From NCBI GenBank assembly GCA_017743475.1, contig JAGHYV010000045.1, forward strand, positions 1-37,707: a stretch of 37,707 nt of DNA, read 5' to 3'. The DNA comes from Roseiflexus sp. (GTDB lineage: Bacteria > Chloroflexota > Chloroflexia > Chloroflexales > Roseiflexaceae). The position numbers and the translations under genes were made by a program. How positions within the stretch are numbered: the stretch's first letter is position 1; each line of letters begins with the position of its first letter. The notes under the pieces are model-generated. The model saw nothing but the letters and a program-made list of their open reading frames with translations. It made no database searches and was not told where the DNA came from. Positions 1 through 9,160 of the stretch are shown piece by piece.

Positions 1-327
1 ATGAACATATTTGAGACCGATGAGGCGATGCTGCTGGTCGTCGAACTGGCAGGCGTCGAGCTGGCGAATGTTCAGATCGAGGCGCATCCACAGTTCGTGC
101 GGATTACAGGCGTGCGACAGATTGCGGTGCCTCACGATCTGCGTCGCCTGCATCGGATGGAGATCGCTTCGGGATCATTTCAGATCGAGGCACCCTTCGA
201 CCGTCCAATCGATCCGGATCGGACAACTGCCCGCTTCAACAACGGATTGCTGGAAATCTGGCTCCCCTTCGCCAGACGCAGTGCACGGCAGATTGTGATT
301 CACGTCCGCCAGGAGGGTGAGCCATGA
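1..327 (+). CDS. Small heat-shock protein (Hsp20/alpha-crystallin), 5' partial
   Basis: The 108 readable residues form an alpha-crystallin domain. The segment NIFETDEAMLLVVELAGVE matches the first strands of Hsp20 proteins, which usually read 'xNIYETDxxxxxxxELPGV', and the C-terminal part NNGLLEIWLPF matches the conserved 'xxGxLxIxLP' strand. Family members are ATP-independent chaperones that hold unfolding proteins as cytosolic oligomers. A variable N-terminal arm of roughly 30-50 residues normally precedes this point, and the sequence starts at base 1 of the window, so the ATG at 1 is probably internal and the real start lies upstream. The stop overlaps the lon start (ATGA at 324-327). This indicates translational coupling of a holdase with the protease that can degrade its clients. 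The family call is secure; the start is not visible. Confidence 0.85.
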   Translation: MNIFETDEAMLLVVELAGVELANVQIEAHPQFVRITGVRQIAVPHDLRRLHRMEIASGSFQIEAPFDRPIDPDRTTARFNNGLLEIWLPFARRSARQIVIHVRQEGEP

Positions 328-2732
328 ACGCGCCATCGCTACCCCAGAACGCACCGGAGATACCGGAGATCCTGCCGGTTCTGCCGCTGAACAACGTCGT
401 GCTCTTTCCAGGCATGTTCCTGCCGCTGGTCGTAAGCGGCGACGTGTGGGTCAAACTGGTGGATGAAGCCGCACTATCGACCAAGATGGTCGGCGTCTTT
501 ATGCGCACGCAACCTGGCGAGGGGTTCGATCCGCTGGCGCTAGCGCGTACCGGAACGGCAGCGCTCATTGTGCGCATGCTGCGGTTGCCGCATGGGGCGG
601 TGCAGATCCTGGTGCAGGGACAGGCGCGCATCCAGATCATGCAACTGATCGTCAGCGAACCATACCCGCAGGCGCGCATGTCCATCCACCGCGATTCCGC
701 CGTGCTGTCGGTCGAAGTGAGCGGTCTGGCGCGGGCGGCGCTTGCTGCATTCCAGCAGATCATTCAACTCAGCCCAACCCTTCCCGACGAACTGGCAATC
801 GTCGCCGCTAATACCGCACAACCGGGCATGCTGGCAGACCTGATCGCCGCCAACCTGAATCTCAAACCGGAAGATCAGCAACTTGTGCTCGATACGCTCG
901 ATGTGCAGGATCGTCTGCGTCAGGTGCTCAGTTTCCTCGAACGTGAACGCGAAATCCTGACGATCGGACGCAAAGCGCAGGAAGAAATGTCGAAGAGCCA
1001 GCGCGAGTATGTGCTGCGTCAGCAACTCGAGGCAATCAAGCGTGAACTAGGTGAGACCGATGAACATGCCGCCGAGATTGCCGAGTTGCGGCGGCGCCTG
1101 GAAGCGGCGAACCTGCCCGAAGAAGCTCGCAAAGAAGCGGAACGCGAAATCTCCCGCCTGGAACGCATGCCTCCCGGCGCTGCCGAGTATGTCGTTTCGC
1201 GCACCTACCTGGACTGGTTGCTCGACCTGCCGTGGAATGTGAGTACGGAAGACAACCTCGATCTGGCGCAGGCGCGTCAGGTGCTCGATGAGGATCACTA
1301 TGACTTAGAGCGTATCAAGGAGCGGATTATCGAATATCTGGCAGTGCGCAAACTGCGACTGGAGCAGAATGCCGCTGGCAGCGCCCGTGGTCCGATCCTC
1401 TGCTTCGTTGGTCCGCCAGGCGTGGGAAAAACTAGCCTGGGCACCTCAATTGCACGCGCGCTGGGACGGAAATTCGTGCGCGTGGCGCTTGGCGGCGTGC
1501 GCGACGAGGCGGAGATCCGCGGTCATCGCCGCACCTATATCGGCGCACTTCCGGGGCGCATCATCCAGGGGATCAATCGCGCCGGGAGCAACAATCCGGT
1601 CTTCATGCTCGATGAGGTGGATAAACTCAGCGTTGGTTTCCAGGGCGACCCGGCGGCAGCGCTGCTCGAAGTGCTCGATCCAGAACAGAATGCCGCATTT
1701 GTTGACCGCTACCTGGATGTCTCGTTCGACCTGAGCCGGGTGCTCTTCATCTGTACTGCCAACCGTTCCGACACCATTCCGCCAGCATTGCTCGACCGGA
1801 TGGAGTTGCTGGAACTGGCAGGCTATACCGAGATGGAAAAACTGGAGATCTGCCGTCGCTACCTGATCCAACGCCAGCGGAGCGAGCAGGGTCTGGCGGA
1901 ACGTGGTCCGACGATCACCGAAGCGGCGCTTCGCCGGCTCATCCGCGAGTACACCCACGAGGCAGGCGTGCGCGACCTGGAACGGCGGATCGGCGCCATT
2001 TACCGCAAAATGGCGACGCGCGCCGCGGAAGGTCAATCCCTACCAGATCAGGTCGATGCTCCCGATCTCGACGATCTGCTGGGACCGCCGCGCTTCCGCA
2101 GTGAGACGCTGCTAGGTGAGGATGAAGTCGGCGTGGTGACCGGGCTTGCCTGGACGCCGACCGGCGGTGATGTGCTCTTTGTCGAAGCGAGTGTCGTGCC
2201 CGGTAATGGACAGTTGACCCTGACCGGGCAACTCGGCGATGTGATGAAGGAGTCGGCGCGTGCAGCTCTGACCTACGCGCGTTCGCGGGCGCGTTCGCTG
2301 AACATCCCGACCGACTTCGCCCAGATCTGCGATATTCACATCCATGTGCCAGCAGGCGCCGTACCAAAAGATGGTCCTTCGGCTGGTATCACTATGGCAA
2401 GCGCCCTGATCTCGGCATTGACTGAGCGTCCTGCCCGCAAGCATGTGGCAATGACGGGTGAAATCACGTTGCGCGGCAAAGTGCTTCCGATCGGCGGCGT
2501 TAAGGAAAAACTGCTGGCAGCGCAGCGCGCTGGCGTACACACTGTGCTGCTGCCAAAGGCAAATGCGCCCGATCTGCGGGAAATTCCAGAAGAAACCCGT
2601 CAGCATCTCGAGATCATTCTCGTCGAGCATATGGACGAAGTGTTGCCGCATGTGCTCCATCCCCGAAGCGAGCCAGCGACCCAACCTGAGTTGACGCCAG
2701 CCGATGGGATGGGAACAGCGCAGGTGACATAG
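324..2732 (+). CDS. lon: ATP-dependent protease Lon (LonA type)
   Basis: This 802-residue protein has the full LonA architecture and usual length. The N-terminal substrate-binding domain begins at '[16 protein letters not shown]' (about residues 15-200). A helical region follows, then an AAA+ domain with Walker A GPPGVGKT at 363-370 and Walker B MLDEVDKL with D430-E431. The C-terminal protease domain carries the Ser-Lys dyad: S686 in DGPSAG and K729 in [10 protein letters not shown], 43 residues apart as in E. coli Lon (S679/K722). Lon degrades misfolded and regulatory proteins in the cytosol. The start overlaps the stop of the upstream small heat-shock gene by four bases (ATGA), so the two are translationally coupled. 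The C-terminal 25 residues are Pro/Thr-rich and unconserved. A beta-lactamase-fold gene follows after 40 bp on the same strand. Confidence 0.97.
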   Translation: MNAPSLPQNAPEIPEILPVLPLNNVVLFPGMFLPLVVSGDVWVKLVDEAALSTKMVGVFMRTQPGEGFDPLALARTGTAALIVRMLRLPHGAVQILVQGQARIQIMQLIVSEPYPQARMSIHRDSAVLSVEVSGLARAALAAFQQIIQLSPTLPDELAIVAANTAQPGMLADLIAANLNLKPEDQQLVLDTLDVQDRLRQVLSFLEREREILTIGRKAQEEMSKSQREYVLRQQLEAIKRELGETDEHAAEIAELRRRLEAANLPEEARKEAEREISRLERMPPGAAEYVVSRTYLDWLLDLPWNVSTEDNLDLAQARQVLDEDHYDLERIKERIIEYLAVRKLRLEQNAAGSARGPILCFVGPPGVGKTSLGTSIARALGRKFVRVALGGVRDEAEIRGHRRTYIGALPGRIIQGINRAGSNNPVFMLDEVDKLSVGFQGDPAAALLEVLDPEQNAAFVDRYLDVSFDLSRVLFICTANRSDTIPPALLDRMELLELAGYTEMEKLEICRRYLIQRQRSEQGLAERGPTITEAALRRLIREYTHEAGVRDLERRIGAIYRKMATRAAEGQSLPDQVDAPDLDDLLGPPRFRSETLLGEDEVGVVTGLAWTPTGGDVLFVEASVVPGNGQLTLTGQLGDVMKESARAALTYARSRARSLNIPTDFAQICDIHIHVPAGAVPKDGPSAGITMASALISALTERPARKHVAMTGEITLRGKVLPIGGVKEKLLAAQRAGVHTVLLPKANAPDLREIPEETRQHLEIILVEHMDEVLPHVLHPRSEPATQPELTPADGMGTAQVT

Positions 2733-2772
2733 TGGTGTCGTTTACCAATGAAATCTGGAAAGGGGGTCAACA

Positions 2773-3942
2773 ATGGTGTTGAAGGAGCGTATAGACGGTC
2801 TCCTGGGAGCAGCCGTCGAGCGCGGCGATGTACCCGGAGTTGTGGCGGTCGTCGTAGACCGCGAAGGAGTGTTATACGAAGGAGCGTTTGGGAAGCGCAA
2901 CCTGACGACCGGCGAGCCGATGACGCCTGATACAGTTTGCTGGATCGCTTCGATGACCAAGTCGATCACCGGTGCGTGCACTATGCAGCTGGTCGAGCAG
3001 GGGAAGCTTGACCTCGACGCTCCCGCCGAACAGTGGGTGCCCATGCTGAAGGAAGCGCAGGTGCTGGAGGGTTGGGACGACGAGGGCAAACCAAAACTGC
3101 GCCCGCCGACGCGCCCGATCACGCTGCGCCAGTTGCTGACGCATACGGCAGGGTTTTCCTACGAGTTCTGGAACGCGGATATTCTCCGATACCAGGAAGT
3201 GATGGGTGTACCCAACATTGCCACTGGCAAGATCGCGGCGTTGAAGACCCCGCTCCTCTTCGACCCTGGCGAGCGCTGGGAGTATGGCATCAGCATTGAT
3301 TTCGCCGGTCTGGCGGTCGAAGCGGTCAGCGGCAAAAAATTAAGCGCATATATGCAGGATCATCTGCTTGGTCCGCTGGGTATGAACGACACGGCGTTCA
3401 AAATTCGCCCGGACATGCGTGCACGCCTGGCAACGATCCACGCACGTGGCGAAGATGGCGCGCTCACACCGATAGAGTTTGAGCTACCGCAGGACCCCGA
3501 GTTTGATCTGGGTGGCGGCGGGCTGTACGGCACGGCAGGCGACTACGCGCGCTTCGTGCGGATGGTGCTCAACCGCGGCGAACTCGACGGCGTGCGTGTG
3601 CTCGACGCCGAGACGGTTGATCTGATGTGCCAGAACGTCATTGGCGATCTACGGGTCACGCCGATGAAAACAGTGATGCCACAGTTTTCGAACGATGCCG
3701 AGTTCTTTCCAGGGCTGCCCAAGGGATGGGGGTTAACCTGGCAGGTTAATCTCGAACCGGCGCCCACCGGTCGTTCGGCGGGCAGTCTGCAATGGGCTGG
3801 TATAGCGAACTCGTACTTCTGGATCGATCCTGTCCGGGGCATTGGCGGTGTGTACATAACGCAGATCTTGCCGTTTGCCGACACGAAATCATTACCGTTG
3901 TTCGAGGCGTTTGAGACGGAAGTGTACCGCGCACTGGGTTGA
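2773..3942 (+). CDS. Serine beta-lactamase-fold hydrolase (class C/esterase type)
   Basis: The 389-residue protein belongs to the beta-lactamase/penicillin-binding-protein-like family (Pfam Beta-lactamase). The SxxK nucleophile motif is S60-M-T-K63. A Tyr motif lies at Y171 (YGIS), and a C-terminal W341-A-G343 replaces the KTG box of true beta-lactamases. The Tyr and Trp-x-Gly pattern resembles EstB-type carboxylesterases more than AmpC, so an esterase or transesterase is more likely than antibiotic resistance. No signal peptide is visible, which suggests a cytosolic location. The start is supported by a GGAAAGGGGG ribosome-binding site six bases upstream. It lies 40 bp after lon on the same strand and may be read from the lon transcript, but no functional link is evident. 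The natural substrate cannot be read from sequence. Confidence 0.85.
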   Translation: MVLKERIDGLLGAAVERGDVPGVVAVVVDREGVLYEGAFGKRNLTTGEPMTPDTVCWIASMTKSITGACTMQLVEQGKLDLDAPAEQWVPMLKEAQVLEGWDDEGKPKLRPPTRPITLRQLLTHTAGFSYEFWNADILRYQEVMGVPNIATGKIAALKTPLLFDPGERWEYGISIDFAGLAVEAVSGKKLSAYMQDHLLGPLGMNDTAFKIRPDMRARLATIHARGEDGALTPIEFELPQDPEFDLGGGGLYGTAGDYARFVRMVLNRGELDGVRVLDAETVDLMCQNVIGDLRVTPMKTVMPQFSNDAEFFPGLPKGWGLTWQVNLEPAPTGRSAGSLQWAGIANSYFWIDPVRGIGGVYITQILPFADTKSLPLFEAFETEVYRALG

Positions 3943-3998
3943 GCGCACGCAGGGTTTGTTCTACCTCATACGCCCGCTAGGATGGCAGGGTTTTTCTT

Positions 3999-4021
3999 CC
4001 AGCCCCGCAAAGCGGGGCTGG
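3999..4021. repeat. Perfect 10-bp hairpin downstream of the hydrolase gene
   Basis: CCAGCCCCGC and GCGGGGCTGG pair perfectly around an AAA loop, 57 bp after the hydrolase stop. On the plus strand a TTTTT run precedes the stem rather than following it, and on the minus strand the run reads as A's. It is therefore not a textbook intrinsic terminator. It may protect a 3' end, terminate without a U tract, or be a dispersed palindrome. Confidence 0.5.
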
Positions 4022-4135
4022 AGTGTGTTCAGCGCAGATCGCGCAGGCTCATGAACAATATAACCTGCACCAGTGATGTAACGGCACTGGGTACAATGAC
4101 GCCAAGACACTTCGTTCGACAGGAAGACAAACGCC

Positions 4136-4534
4136 ATGGCACACATCGAACTCACCTGGATCCCCGACCAGACATTCCTCGGCGTGGACAGCACCAATCA
4201 CAGTATTGTCCTTTCGCCCGGCGGCGGCGTGGGGGTCAAACCCTCGGAGACCTTGTTGATCGCGCTGGCTTCGTGCTCGGCGGTCGATCTGGTGGAAATT
4301 CTGAAGAAACAGCGGTCGACGCTCCATCGACTGATCATTACCGTTGATGGCGAGCAAGACGCCGATCCGCCGTGGCGGTACCGCCGGATCTCTCTTCGTT
4401 ACCGAGTAACCGCCACAGGCGCGACGCTCGACAAGGTGCAGCGCGCAGTCGATCTGGCGCTCAACAGATACTGTTCAGTGCGCTCTTCGCTGCACCCGGA
4501 GATCGATGTCACCTTCCAGGTTGAACTGAGCTAG
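4136..4534 (+). CDS. OsmC/Ohr-family peroxide-detoxifying protein
   Basis: At 132 residues this has the usual OsmC-family length. The two conserved reactive cysteines are present: C47 in ALASCSAVDL at the start of the central helix, and C113 in LNRYCSVRSSL. Family members use this pair to reduce organic hydroperoxides in the cytosol, normally recycled by lipoylated proteins or thiols. The context KPSETLLIALASCSAVDLV is typical of the YhfA/OsmC branch rather than Ohr, and that branch often has unknown substrates. A weak AGGAAG lies 12 bp upstream of the ATG. The gene stands alone: 193 bp after the hydrolase gene and convergent with the fucosidase gene, with a 252-bp AT-richer spacer (4535-4786) in which I see no gene or clear terminator. 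Confidence 0.88.
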   Translation: MAHIELTWIPDQTFLGVDSTNHSIVLSPGGGVGVKPSETLLIALASCSAVDLVEILKKQRSTLHRLIITVDGEQDADPPWRYRRISLRYRVTATGATLDKVQRAVDLALNRYCSVRSSLHPEIDVTFQVELS

Positions 4535-4786
4535 CCGGATCAGGAGTGACGGCGAACTACCACTGCTGTGGCGTTGCAGAGCGAAAACCTTTATAGCAGC
4601 TCTCAGATACATTGACCCTTTGTCTGGGTCTGCCGCGTCGCGCGAGACGCCCGCTTCCGGCGAAGTGTAGACCAAAGTTCATTTTCGGTCGCTGCGTGGG
4701 GCGCGCAACTCCAGGAATGTTCAACCCCGTCCATTGGGTTCAACCTTATATAAAACCTCCCGCGTTCTCAGCGTTGCAACACTACT

Positions 4787-6202
4787 TCACGCGGCGCCAC
4801 CGACGATTTTGATCGTATGCGCAGGCGCATCGGCGAGTGGCGAAGGCAGCGTTACCGTCAGCCCGCTGTCGTGTTGCACAGCGGCGATGTCGCCGTAGCC
4901 GAACAGGGTAACGCTCGCTCCGGCGGGGATGGTGAGACCCTTGAGCGTAACCTGTGGTTGCCGCGGCGTGTCAAGCAGTATCGCGTACAGGTCTGATCCC
5001 TTGCGCGTGAAACGCACCCCGATACCGCCATCGGTTGTTCCTTCGGCGCGCGTCCAGGGACGTGAGCCGTAGATCGCCTCGCCATTGACTGCCAGCCATG
5101 ATCCAAGCGCTTCGAGGCGCTCCGCCTGTTCGGTCGGAATGGTTCCATCGCCCATCGGACCAACGTTGATCAACAGGTTGCCGTTCTTGCTGACGATATC
5201 GACGAAAGAGCGCACCAGTTCGGCGGGCGAGAGCATATCGTCAACCGTTTCATTGCGATTGTAACCGAACGAATACCCCAAACCGCGGCACGACTCCCAT
5301 TTTTCGGCTTTGATGTCGGGGAAGACGGCATATTCAGGCGTGCGGAAATCGAAGTGCGGCGGAGCGGGCAGCATCCCCTGAGCGATCGCCTGCATGATCG
5401 CCGCCGGGTCAGGCGGACCATCACCAACCGGCACCTGAGTGAAACGATCATTGATCACGCCTTCAGGAACAGTGTTGTAGTAATAACTGAACAGTTCCGG
5501 CAGATTCGCAGCTGCCGGATACCCGATGTCATTCCACAACACGCTCGGCTGGTAGCGGTCGATCAACTCCTTCCAGTGAGCGTTGGCATACTCAACATAC
5601 TCTGGTTGCTGCGGCACCCCCATGAACAGGTCGACAATATCAGCGATCACCCGGTCGTTGAATGTCCAGTCGAGTCCGCCGGAATAGTAGAGACCCATGC
5701 GCAGCCCTGCGTCGCGCACGGCCCCAGTGAGGTCACCGACCAGATCGCGAGTGGCGTGGTACCCATCGCGGAACGGATTGGGGCGGGCGCTAGGCCAGAG
5801 CAGAAAGCCATCGTGATGTTTGGCGGTGAGAACGACATACCGCGCGCCAGAGCGCCTGAATAGATCCGCCCACTTCGATGGATCCCAGGACGACGTGTCG
5901 CGGTTGAAGGTCTCGGCAAAACGCTCATACGGAAAGTCAGCGCCAAAGTGCTGTGCATGGTACGATGCCGTCGGACTGCCCGGAATGCGCAGCGAGTTCA
6001 TGTACCACTCGGCGTAAGGGTTGCGTGCAAACCATCCCTGCCATCCCTCTTTTGCCACTACCTCATGGAGCGGTCCAGTCGTCGGCGCCCATCCCGGCAC
6101 GGAATAGAGACCCCAGTGAATGAAAATCCCCAATTTGGCGTCGTGGAACCAGTCGGGAACGACGTGAGCACGGACAGATTCGAGAGTTGGTTCGTACGTC
6201 AT
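4787..6202 (-). CDS. Alpha-L-fucosidase, glycoside hydrolase family 29
   Basis: This 471-residue enzyme shows the GH29 signature from its N-terminus. WFHDAKLGIFIHWGLYSVP (18-36), the conserved LTAKHHDGFLLW (125-136) and LWNDIGYP with the expected nucleophile D225 all lie in the (beta/alpha)8 barrel. A beta-sandwich occupies the last 100 residues. Family 29 enzymes hydrolyse terminal alpha-L-fucose from glycans by a retaining mechanism. No signal peptide is present, so it is probably cytosolic and acts on imported fucosides. The start has a good AAAGGA site six bases upstream. It is the downstream gene of a two-gene unit with L-fuconate dehydratase (97-bp gap), which supports fucose release feeding oxidative fucose catabolism. 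The substrate linkage is not predictable. Confidence 0.93.
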   Translation of the reverse strand: MTYEPTLESVRAHVVPDWFHDAKLGIFIHWGLYSVPGWAPTTGPLHEVVAKEGWQGWFARNPYAEWYMNSLRIPGSPTASYHAQHFGADFPYERFAETFNRDTSSWDPSKWADLFRRSGARYVVLTAKHHDGFLLWPSARPNPFRDGYHATRDLVGDLTGAVRDAGLRMGLYYSGGLDWTFNDRVIADIVDLFMGVPQQPEYVEYANAHWKELIDRYQPSVLWNDIGYPAAANLPELFSYYYNTVPEGVINDRFTQVPVGDGPPDPAAIMQAIAQGMLPAPPHFDFRTPEYAVFPDIKAEKWESCRGLGYSFGYNRNETVDDMLSPAELVRSFVDIVSKNGNLLINVGPMGDGTIPTEQAERLEALGSWLAVNGEAIYGSRPWTRAEGTTDGGIGVRFTRKGSDLYAILLDTPRQPQVTLKGLTIPAGASVTLFGYGDIAAVQHDSGLTVTLPSPLADAPAHTIKIVGGAA

Positions 6203-6299
6203 TGCTGTTCCTTTCTCTGGGTTGGAGGTTCGACACGCCGTTACGGTAAAGCTCCGGCATTAAGCGACCATGAGGAGCGCTCAGCTGCCCCCGCAACCT

Positions 6300-7610
6300 T
6301 CAACGTGCAACGTGCAACCGCCACGCCGGACCATTCGGATATTCGTACATCGCCAGTGATTCGGGCTTCATCTCGATGCTATACCCCGGCTTTTGCGGCG
6401 GCATGTAACGGGCATTGCGAATGACGACCGGATCGAGAAAATGTTCGTGCAGGTGATCGACATACTCAATCACACGATTCTCTAGCGAACCGGAGACGCA
6501 GATATAATCCCAGATCGACAGATGTTGCACATATTCGCACAACCCAACGCCGCCAGCGTGCGGGCAGACTGGCACGCCGAATTTCGCCGCCATCAGGATG
6601 ACTGCCAGCACTTCGTTCACCCCACCGAGGCGGCAGGCATCGATCTGGCAGAAACTGATGGCGTTTGCCTGCAACAACTGTTTGAAGATAATGCGGTTCT
6701 GCACGTGCTCTCCGGTGGCGACGCCAACTGGCGCGACTGCGCGGGCGATCGCCGCGTGACCGAGGATGTCGTCGGGACTGGTTGGCTCTTCGATCCACCA
6801 GAAGTCGAATTCGGCAAGCTCGCGCATCCAGGCAATCGCCTGTGGCACATCCCACACCTGGTTGGCGTCCGCCATCAGTTTACGATCAGGTCCAATAATC
6901 TCGCGGATCAGGCGGGCACGGCGACGATCAGCATCGAGATCACGCCCGACTTTCATTTTGATATGCTGGAAGCCAGCGTTGATTGCCTCCTGGCACAACT
7001 GACGAACCTTATCGTCGGAGTAGCCGATCCATCCGGCAGACGTGGTATAGGCGGGAAATCCCTGCGCCAGCATGTTGGCCTCGCGTTCGGCGCGTGTCGC
7101 TTCCTGATGGCGCAGCAGATCGCGTGCCTCGTCGGGCGTCAGAGCATCAGAAATGTAGCGGAAGTCGATACAGCGTACCAGTTCGTCCGGCGACATATCA
7201 GATAACAACTTCCAGAGCGGCTTCTGCTCAACCTTCGCCCACAGATCCCAGACGGCATTAACCACTGCGGCGGTCGCCAGATGGATGACTCCCTTTTCCG
7301 GACCGAGCCAGCGCAACTGGCTATCACCGGTGATCATACGCCAGAAGGCGCCCATGTTGGCAGTGATCGACTCAAGGGAACGGTTCAACACCATGGGGAA
7401 CAAGGCGTGGCAGGCAGCGACACACAACTCATTGCCGCGCCCAATGGTGAAAGTCAGCCCATGCCCGGTCAGACCCGGAACATTAGTGTGCAGCATAACA
7501 TATGCCGCCGAGTAGTCGGGATCGGGGTTCATCGCGTCCGAACCGTCGAGAGTGCGGGAGGTAGGAAACCGAATATCGCGCGCTTCGGCGCCGATAATGG
7601 TGATCGCCAT
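6300..7610 (-). CDS. L-fuconate dehydratase (enolase superfamily)
   Basis: With the start at 7610 the protein is 436 residues, and the active-site residues fall at K220 (HIKMK), D248 (MADAN), E274 (WIEEP), E301 (GEH) and H351 (CPHAGGVGL). I recall K220 and H351 as the catalytic acid/base pair of Xanthomonas L-fuconate dehydratase, so this numbering agrees with that enzyme and supports the chosen start. The N-terminal RFPTSRTLDGSDAMNPDPDY is characteristic of this subgroup of the mandelate-racemase group. It should dehydrate L-fuconate to 2-keto-3-deoxy-L-fuconate in the non-phosphorylating fucose pathway, using Mg2+. An in-frame extension back to 7808 exists but crosses the likely promoter, so it was not used; an ATG at 7619 is the only other reasonable start. 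Lactonase and later-step genes are not in the window. Confidence 0.93.
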   Translation of the reverse strand: MAITIIGAEARDIRFPTSRTLDGSDAMNPDPDYSAAYVMLHTNVPGLTGHGLTFTIGRGNELCVAACHALFPMVLNRSLESITANMGAFWRMITGDSQLRWLGPEKGVIHLATAAVVNAVWDLWAKVEQKPLWKLLSDMSPDELVRCIDFRYISDALTPDEARDLLRHQEATRAEREANMLAQGFPAYTTSAGWIGYSDDKVRQLCQEAINAGFQHIKMKVGRDLDADRRRARLIREIIGPDRKLMADANQVWDVPQAIAWMRELAEFDFWWIEEPTSPDDILGHAAIARAVAPVGVATGEHVQNRIIFKQLLQANAISFCQIDACRLGGVNEVLAVILMAAKFGVPVCPHAGGVGLCEYVQHLSIWDYICVSGSLENRVIEYVDHLHEHFLDPVVIRNARYMPPQKPGYSIEMKPESLAMYEYPNGPAWRLHVAR

Positions 7611-7649
7611 ACGCCCCATCGCCTTTTCCAATAAAATATATACGACAGG

Positions 7650-7660
7650 CGTAGTGTACG
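7650..7660. promoter_or_regulatory. Candidate operator: CGTA-GTG-TACG palindrome over the -10 box
   Basis: A perfect 4-bp inverted repeat with a 3-bp centre covers the -10 element of the dehydratase promoter, a position where a bound repressor would block RNA polymerase. The adjacent GntR/FCD regulator is the natural candidate ligand. FCD-type regulators bind short palindromes, but the pairing here is inference and the arms are short. Confidence 0.35.
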
Positions 7661-7681
7661 ATGGTGTCTCTTCAGTGTCAA
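7653..7681 (-). promoter_or_regulatory. Sigma-70-type promoter of the fucose genes
   Basis: Reading the minus strand, TTGACA (7681-7676) and TACACT (7658-7653) are separated by exactly 17 bp. Transcription would start near 7646, about 36 nt before the dehydratase ATG at 7610. This also argues against the longer reading frame starting at 7808. Confidence 0.7.
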
Positions 7682-7743
7682 GTCTTACCCGGTGCGACGC
7701 GGCAGAATGGGAATAAGCATCCGTAGTTATCTTTGAAAGAGTC

Positions 7744-7771
7744 TTGACAGATCCAGCGAAAGCAATATAAA
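7744..7771 (+). promoter_or_regulatory. Sigma-70-type promoter reading toward the GntR regulator
   Basis: TTGACA at 7744-7749 and TATAAA at 7766-7771 are separated by 16 bp on the plus strand. The predicted start near 7778 would leave a leader of about 190 nt before the regulator ATG at 7968. That leader contains the 13-bp palindrome at 7832-7844. Confidence 0.6.
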
Positions 7772-7831
7772 ATATCAAAGTCCAACTGCAAAAAGGATAT
7801 GTCACCACAGCGACGCGGCGTCTACTCTATT

Positions 7832-7844
7832 GTCTGGCCCAGAC
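7832..7844. promoter_or_regulatory. 13-bp palindrome GTCTGG-C-CCAGAC in the regulator leader
   Basis: This is a perfect 6-bp inverted repeat with a single central base, between the plus-strand promoter and the regulator start. It could be a regulator-binding site or a short hairpin in the leader RNA. Nothing links it to a specific protein. Confidence 0.3.
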
Positions 7845-7967
7845 GTATGCTCCGCCGCGCACTGAATTGCATTTTGTTTTCGGCGTTCTCTGTGCGCTCA
7901 GCGTCTCAGCGGTGCATGGTTACAGTGAAGTGATTATCACCTTCCAGATTATTGTGTTCAACGTATC

Positions 7968-8669
7968 ATGACCGATCTGCCACAACGCACCATGACCGAA
8001 CAGGTTATGGCGCGCCTGCGTGATATGATCCTGAGCGGCGAACTGGCACCGGGGTCGCGTCTCGATCAGAACGACCTGGCGCGACGTTTCGGCGTCAGCC
8101 TGGTGCCGCTGCGCGAGGCGCTGGCGCGCCTGCAATCGAGCGGGCTGGTGCGCATCGTACCGCACCGCGGCGTCTTTGTTGAGTCGTTGTCGGTTGAAGA
8201 ACTGCTCGATATCTACCAGGTGCGCGAGGCGCTCGAAGACCTTGCGTCCCGTCTTGCCGCGCCGCGCCTAAGCGCCGCCGATCTGGCAACCCTTGATCGA
8301 TTGAAGATCGAGATGGAACAGACTGCAAAGATAGACGATTTCGATGCCTTTCTCGATCTGCACCGCGACTTTCACTTTACCATCTACCGCGCCGCCGGGC
8401 GACGGCATCTGCTCCAGTTGATCTCGCAACTCTGGGATTTGAGCGCCCGCTATCGACGCTTTCAGTTGTACGCTTTTCCCGAGCGGATGCACACTTCCCT
8501 CTTCGAAATCCAGGCGATCCTCGAGGCGTGTCACCGGCGCGACCCCGATGCGCTGGCGTTGTTGGTGCGCTACAAAGTGCATCAGACGGTCGTCAGTCTG
8601 CTCGATGTAATGCGGCGTGAACCGACGGCAGCGTCGCTGGTCAACGGTAAACATGCCGATGAACGATAA
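7968..8669 (+). CDS. GntR-family transcriptional regulator, FCD (FadR-like) type
   Basis: The 233-residue protein has an N-terminal winged helix-turn-helix (about 5-75). The motif LRDMILSGELAPGSRLDQND is followed by the recognition region LARRFGVSLVPLREALARLQ. A C-terminal FCD ligand domain includes the DLHRDFHFTIYRAAG segment, whose Asp and His residues bind metal in this family. FCD regulators usually respond to sugar acids or other carboxylates. The gene is divergent from the fucosidase/fuconate-dehydratase unit across a 357-bp region holding two promoters, so control by fuconate or a later intermediate is a reasonable inference. No good ribosome-binding site precedes the ATG at 7968; the ATG at 7992 (MTEQVMARLRD) is an alternative start that keeps the whole DNA-binding domain. 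Confidence 0.9.
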   Translation: MTDLPQRTMTEQVMARLRDMILSGELAPGSRLDQNDLARRFGVSLVPLREALARLQSSGLVRIVPHRGVFVESLSVEELLDIYQVREALEDLASRLAAPRLSAADLATLDRLKIEMEQTAKIDDFDAFLDLHRDFHFTIYRAAGRRHLLQLISQLWDLSARYRRFQLYAFPERMHTSLFEIQAILEACHRRDPDALALLVRYKVHQTVVSLLDVMRREPTAASLVNGKHADER

Positions 8670-8698
8670 GCGATCTTCATTGCCCCAGAGGATGTGGA

Positions 8699-9052
8699 GT
8701 GTATGAGCGGGGATACCTGATATGCGCCTCTTTGCACGACAACGTCCCGATGATCGCGGCGTCGCTCGTCACTCTTGCGCTGGTTGTTGTGTGCGGATGC
8801 AGCGCGGTTCTGTTTGCTATCCGTTGTAAAGCTATCGCACTACCGCAGTTTGCGCTCGATGTGGGTCTGACTCAGGTGCTGGGGCGTCGCTCGACGGTTC
8901 GGGAGTACTCATATGTGACATCATGCCTGCTCGACCCGTCCGGGCGCGATCCTGCCATCTATACTGTCTGGTTGATCCTGCGTTCTTCTCATTCTGACAC
9001 GCGTCCTCAGGTGATCCGACTGACGAGTGCGCCTGTTGACGAGGGACCGTAA
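8699..9052 (+). CDS. Small hypothetical protein with one N-terminal membrane segment
   Basis: I do not recognise this 117-residue frame. It opens with GTG at 8699 and has an in-frame ATG at 8750, which would give a 100-residue protein starting directly with a hydrophobic stretch (SLVTLALVVVCGCSAVLFAI). That is either a membrane anchor or a signal sequence with nearby cysteines. The remainder is polar with no known motif. It lies 29 bp after the GntR gene on the same strand and before a decayed ABC permease. It could be real, a remnant, or an open frame kept by high GC; its base composition does not separate these options. Confidence 0.35.
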   Translation: MYERGYLICASLHDNVPMIAASLVTLALVVVCGCSAVLFAIRCKAIALPQFALDVGLTQVLGRRSTVREYSYVTSCLLDPSGRDPAIYTVWLILRSSHSDTRPQVIRLTSAPVDEGP

Positions 9053-9160
9053 ACTTTTTCCTGACGATTGATCCGGAAAATTATAAAATACACACGTCTT
9101 CTTCGTCTCTCGACGCACCTTGCTGTGTCGTCGCGCAGGTCCCGTTCGTCGGACGGCTAA

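Noticed and set aside
3991-4021. Intrinsic terminator after the hydrolase gene
   Set aside because: The hairpin is perfect but the T run lies before the stem, not after it, so it does not fit the standard form.
7611-7808. N-terminal extension of the fuconate dehydratase
   Set aside because: It crosses the promoter at 7653-7681, and active-site numbering (K220, H351) agrees with the start at 7610.
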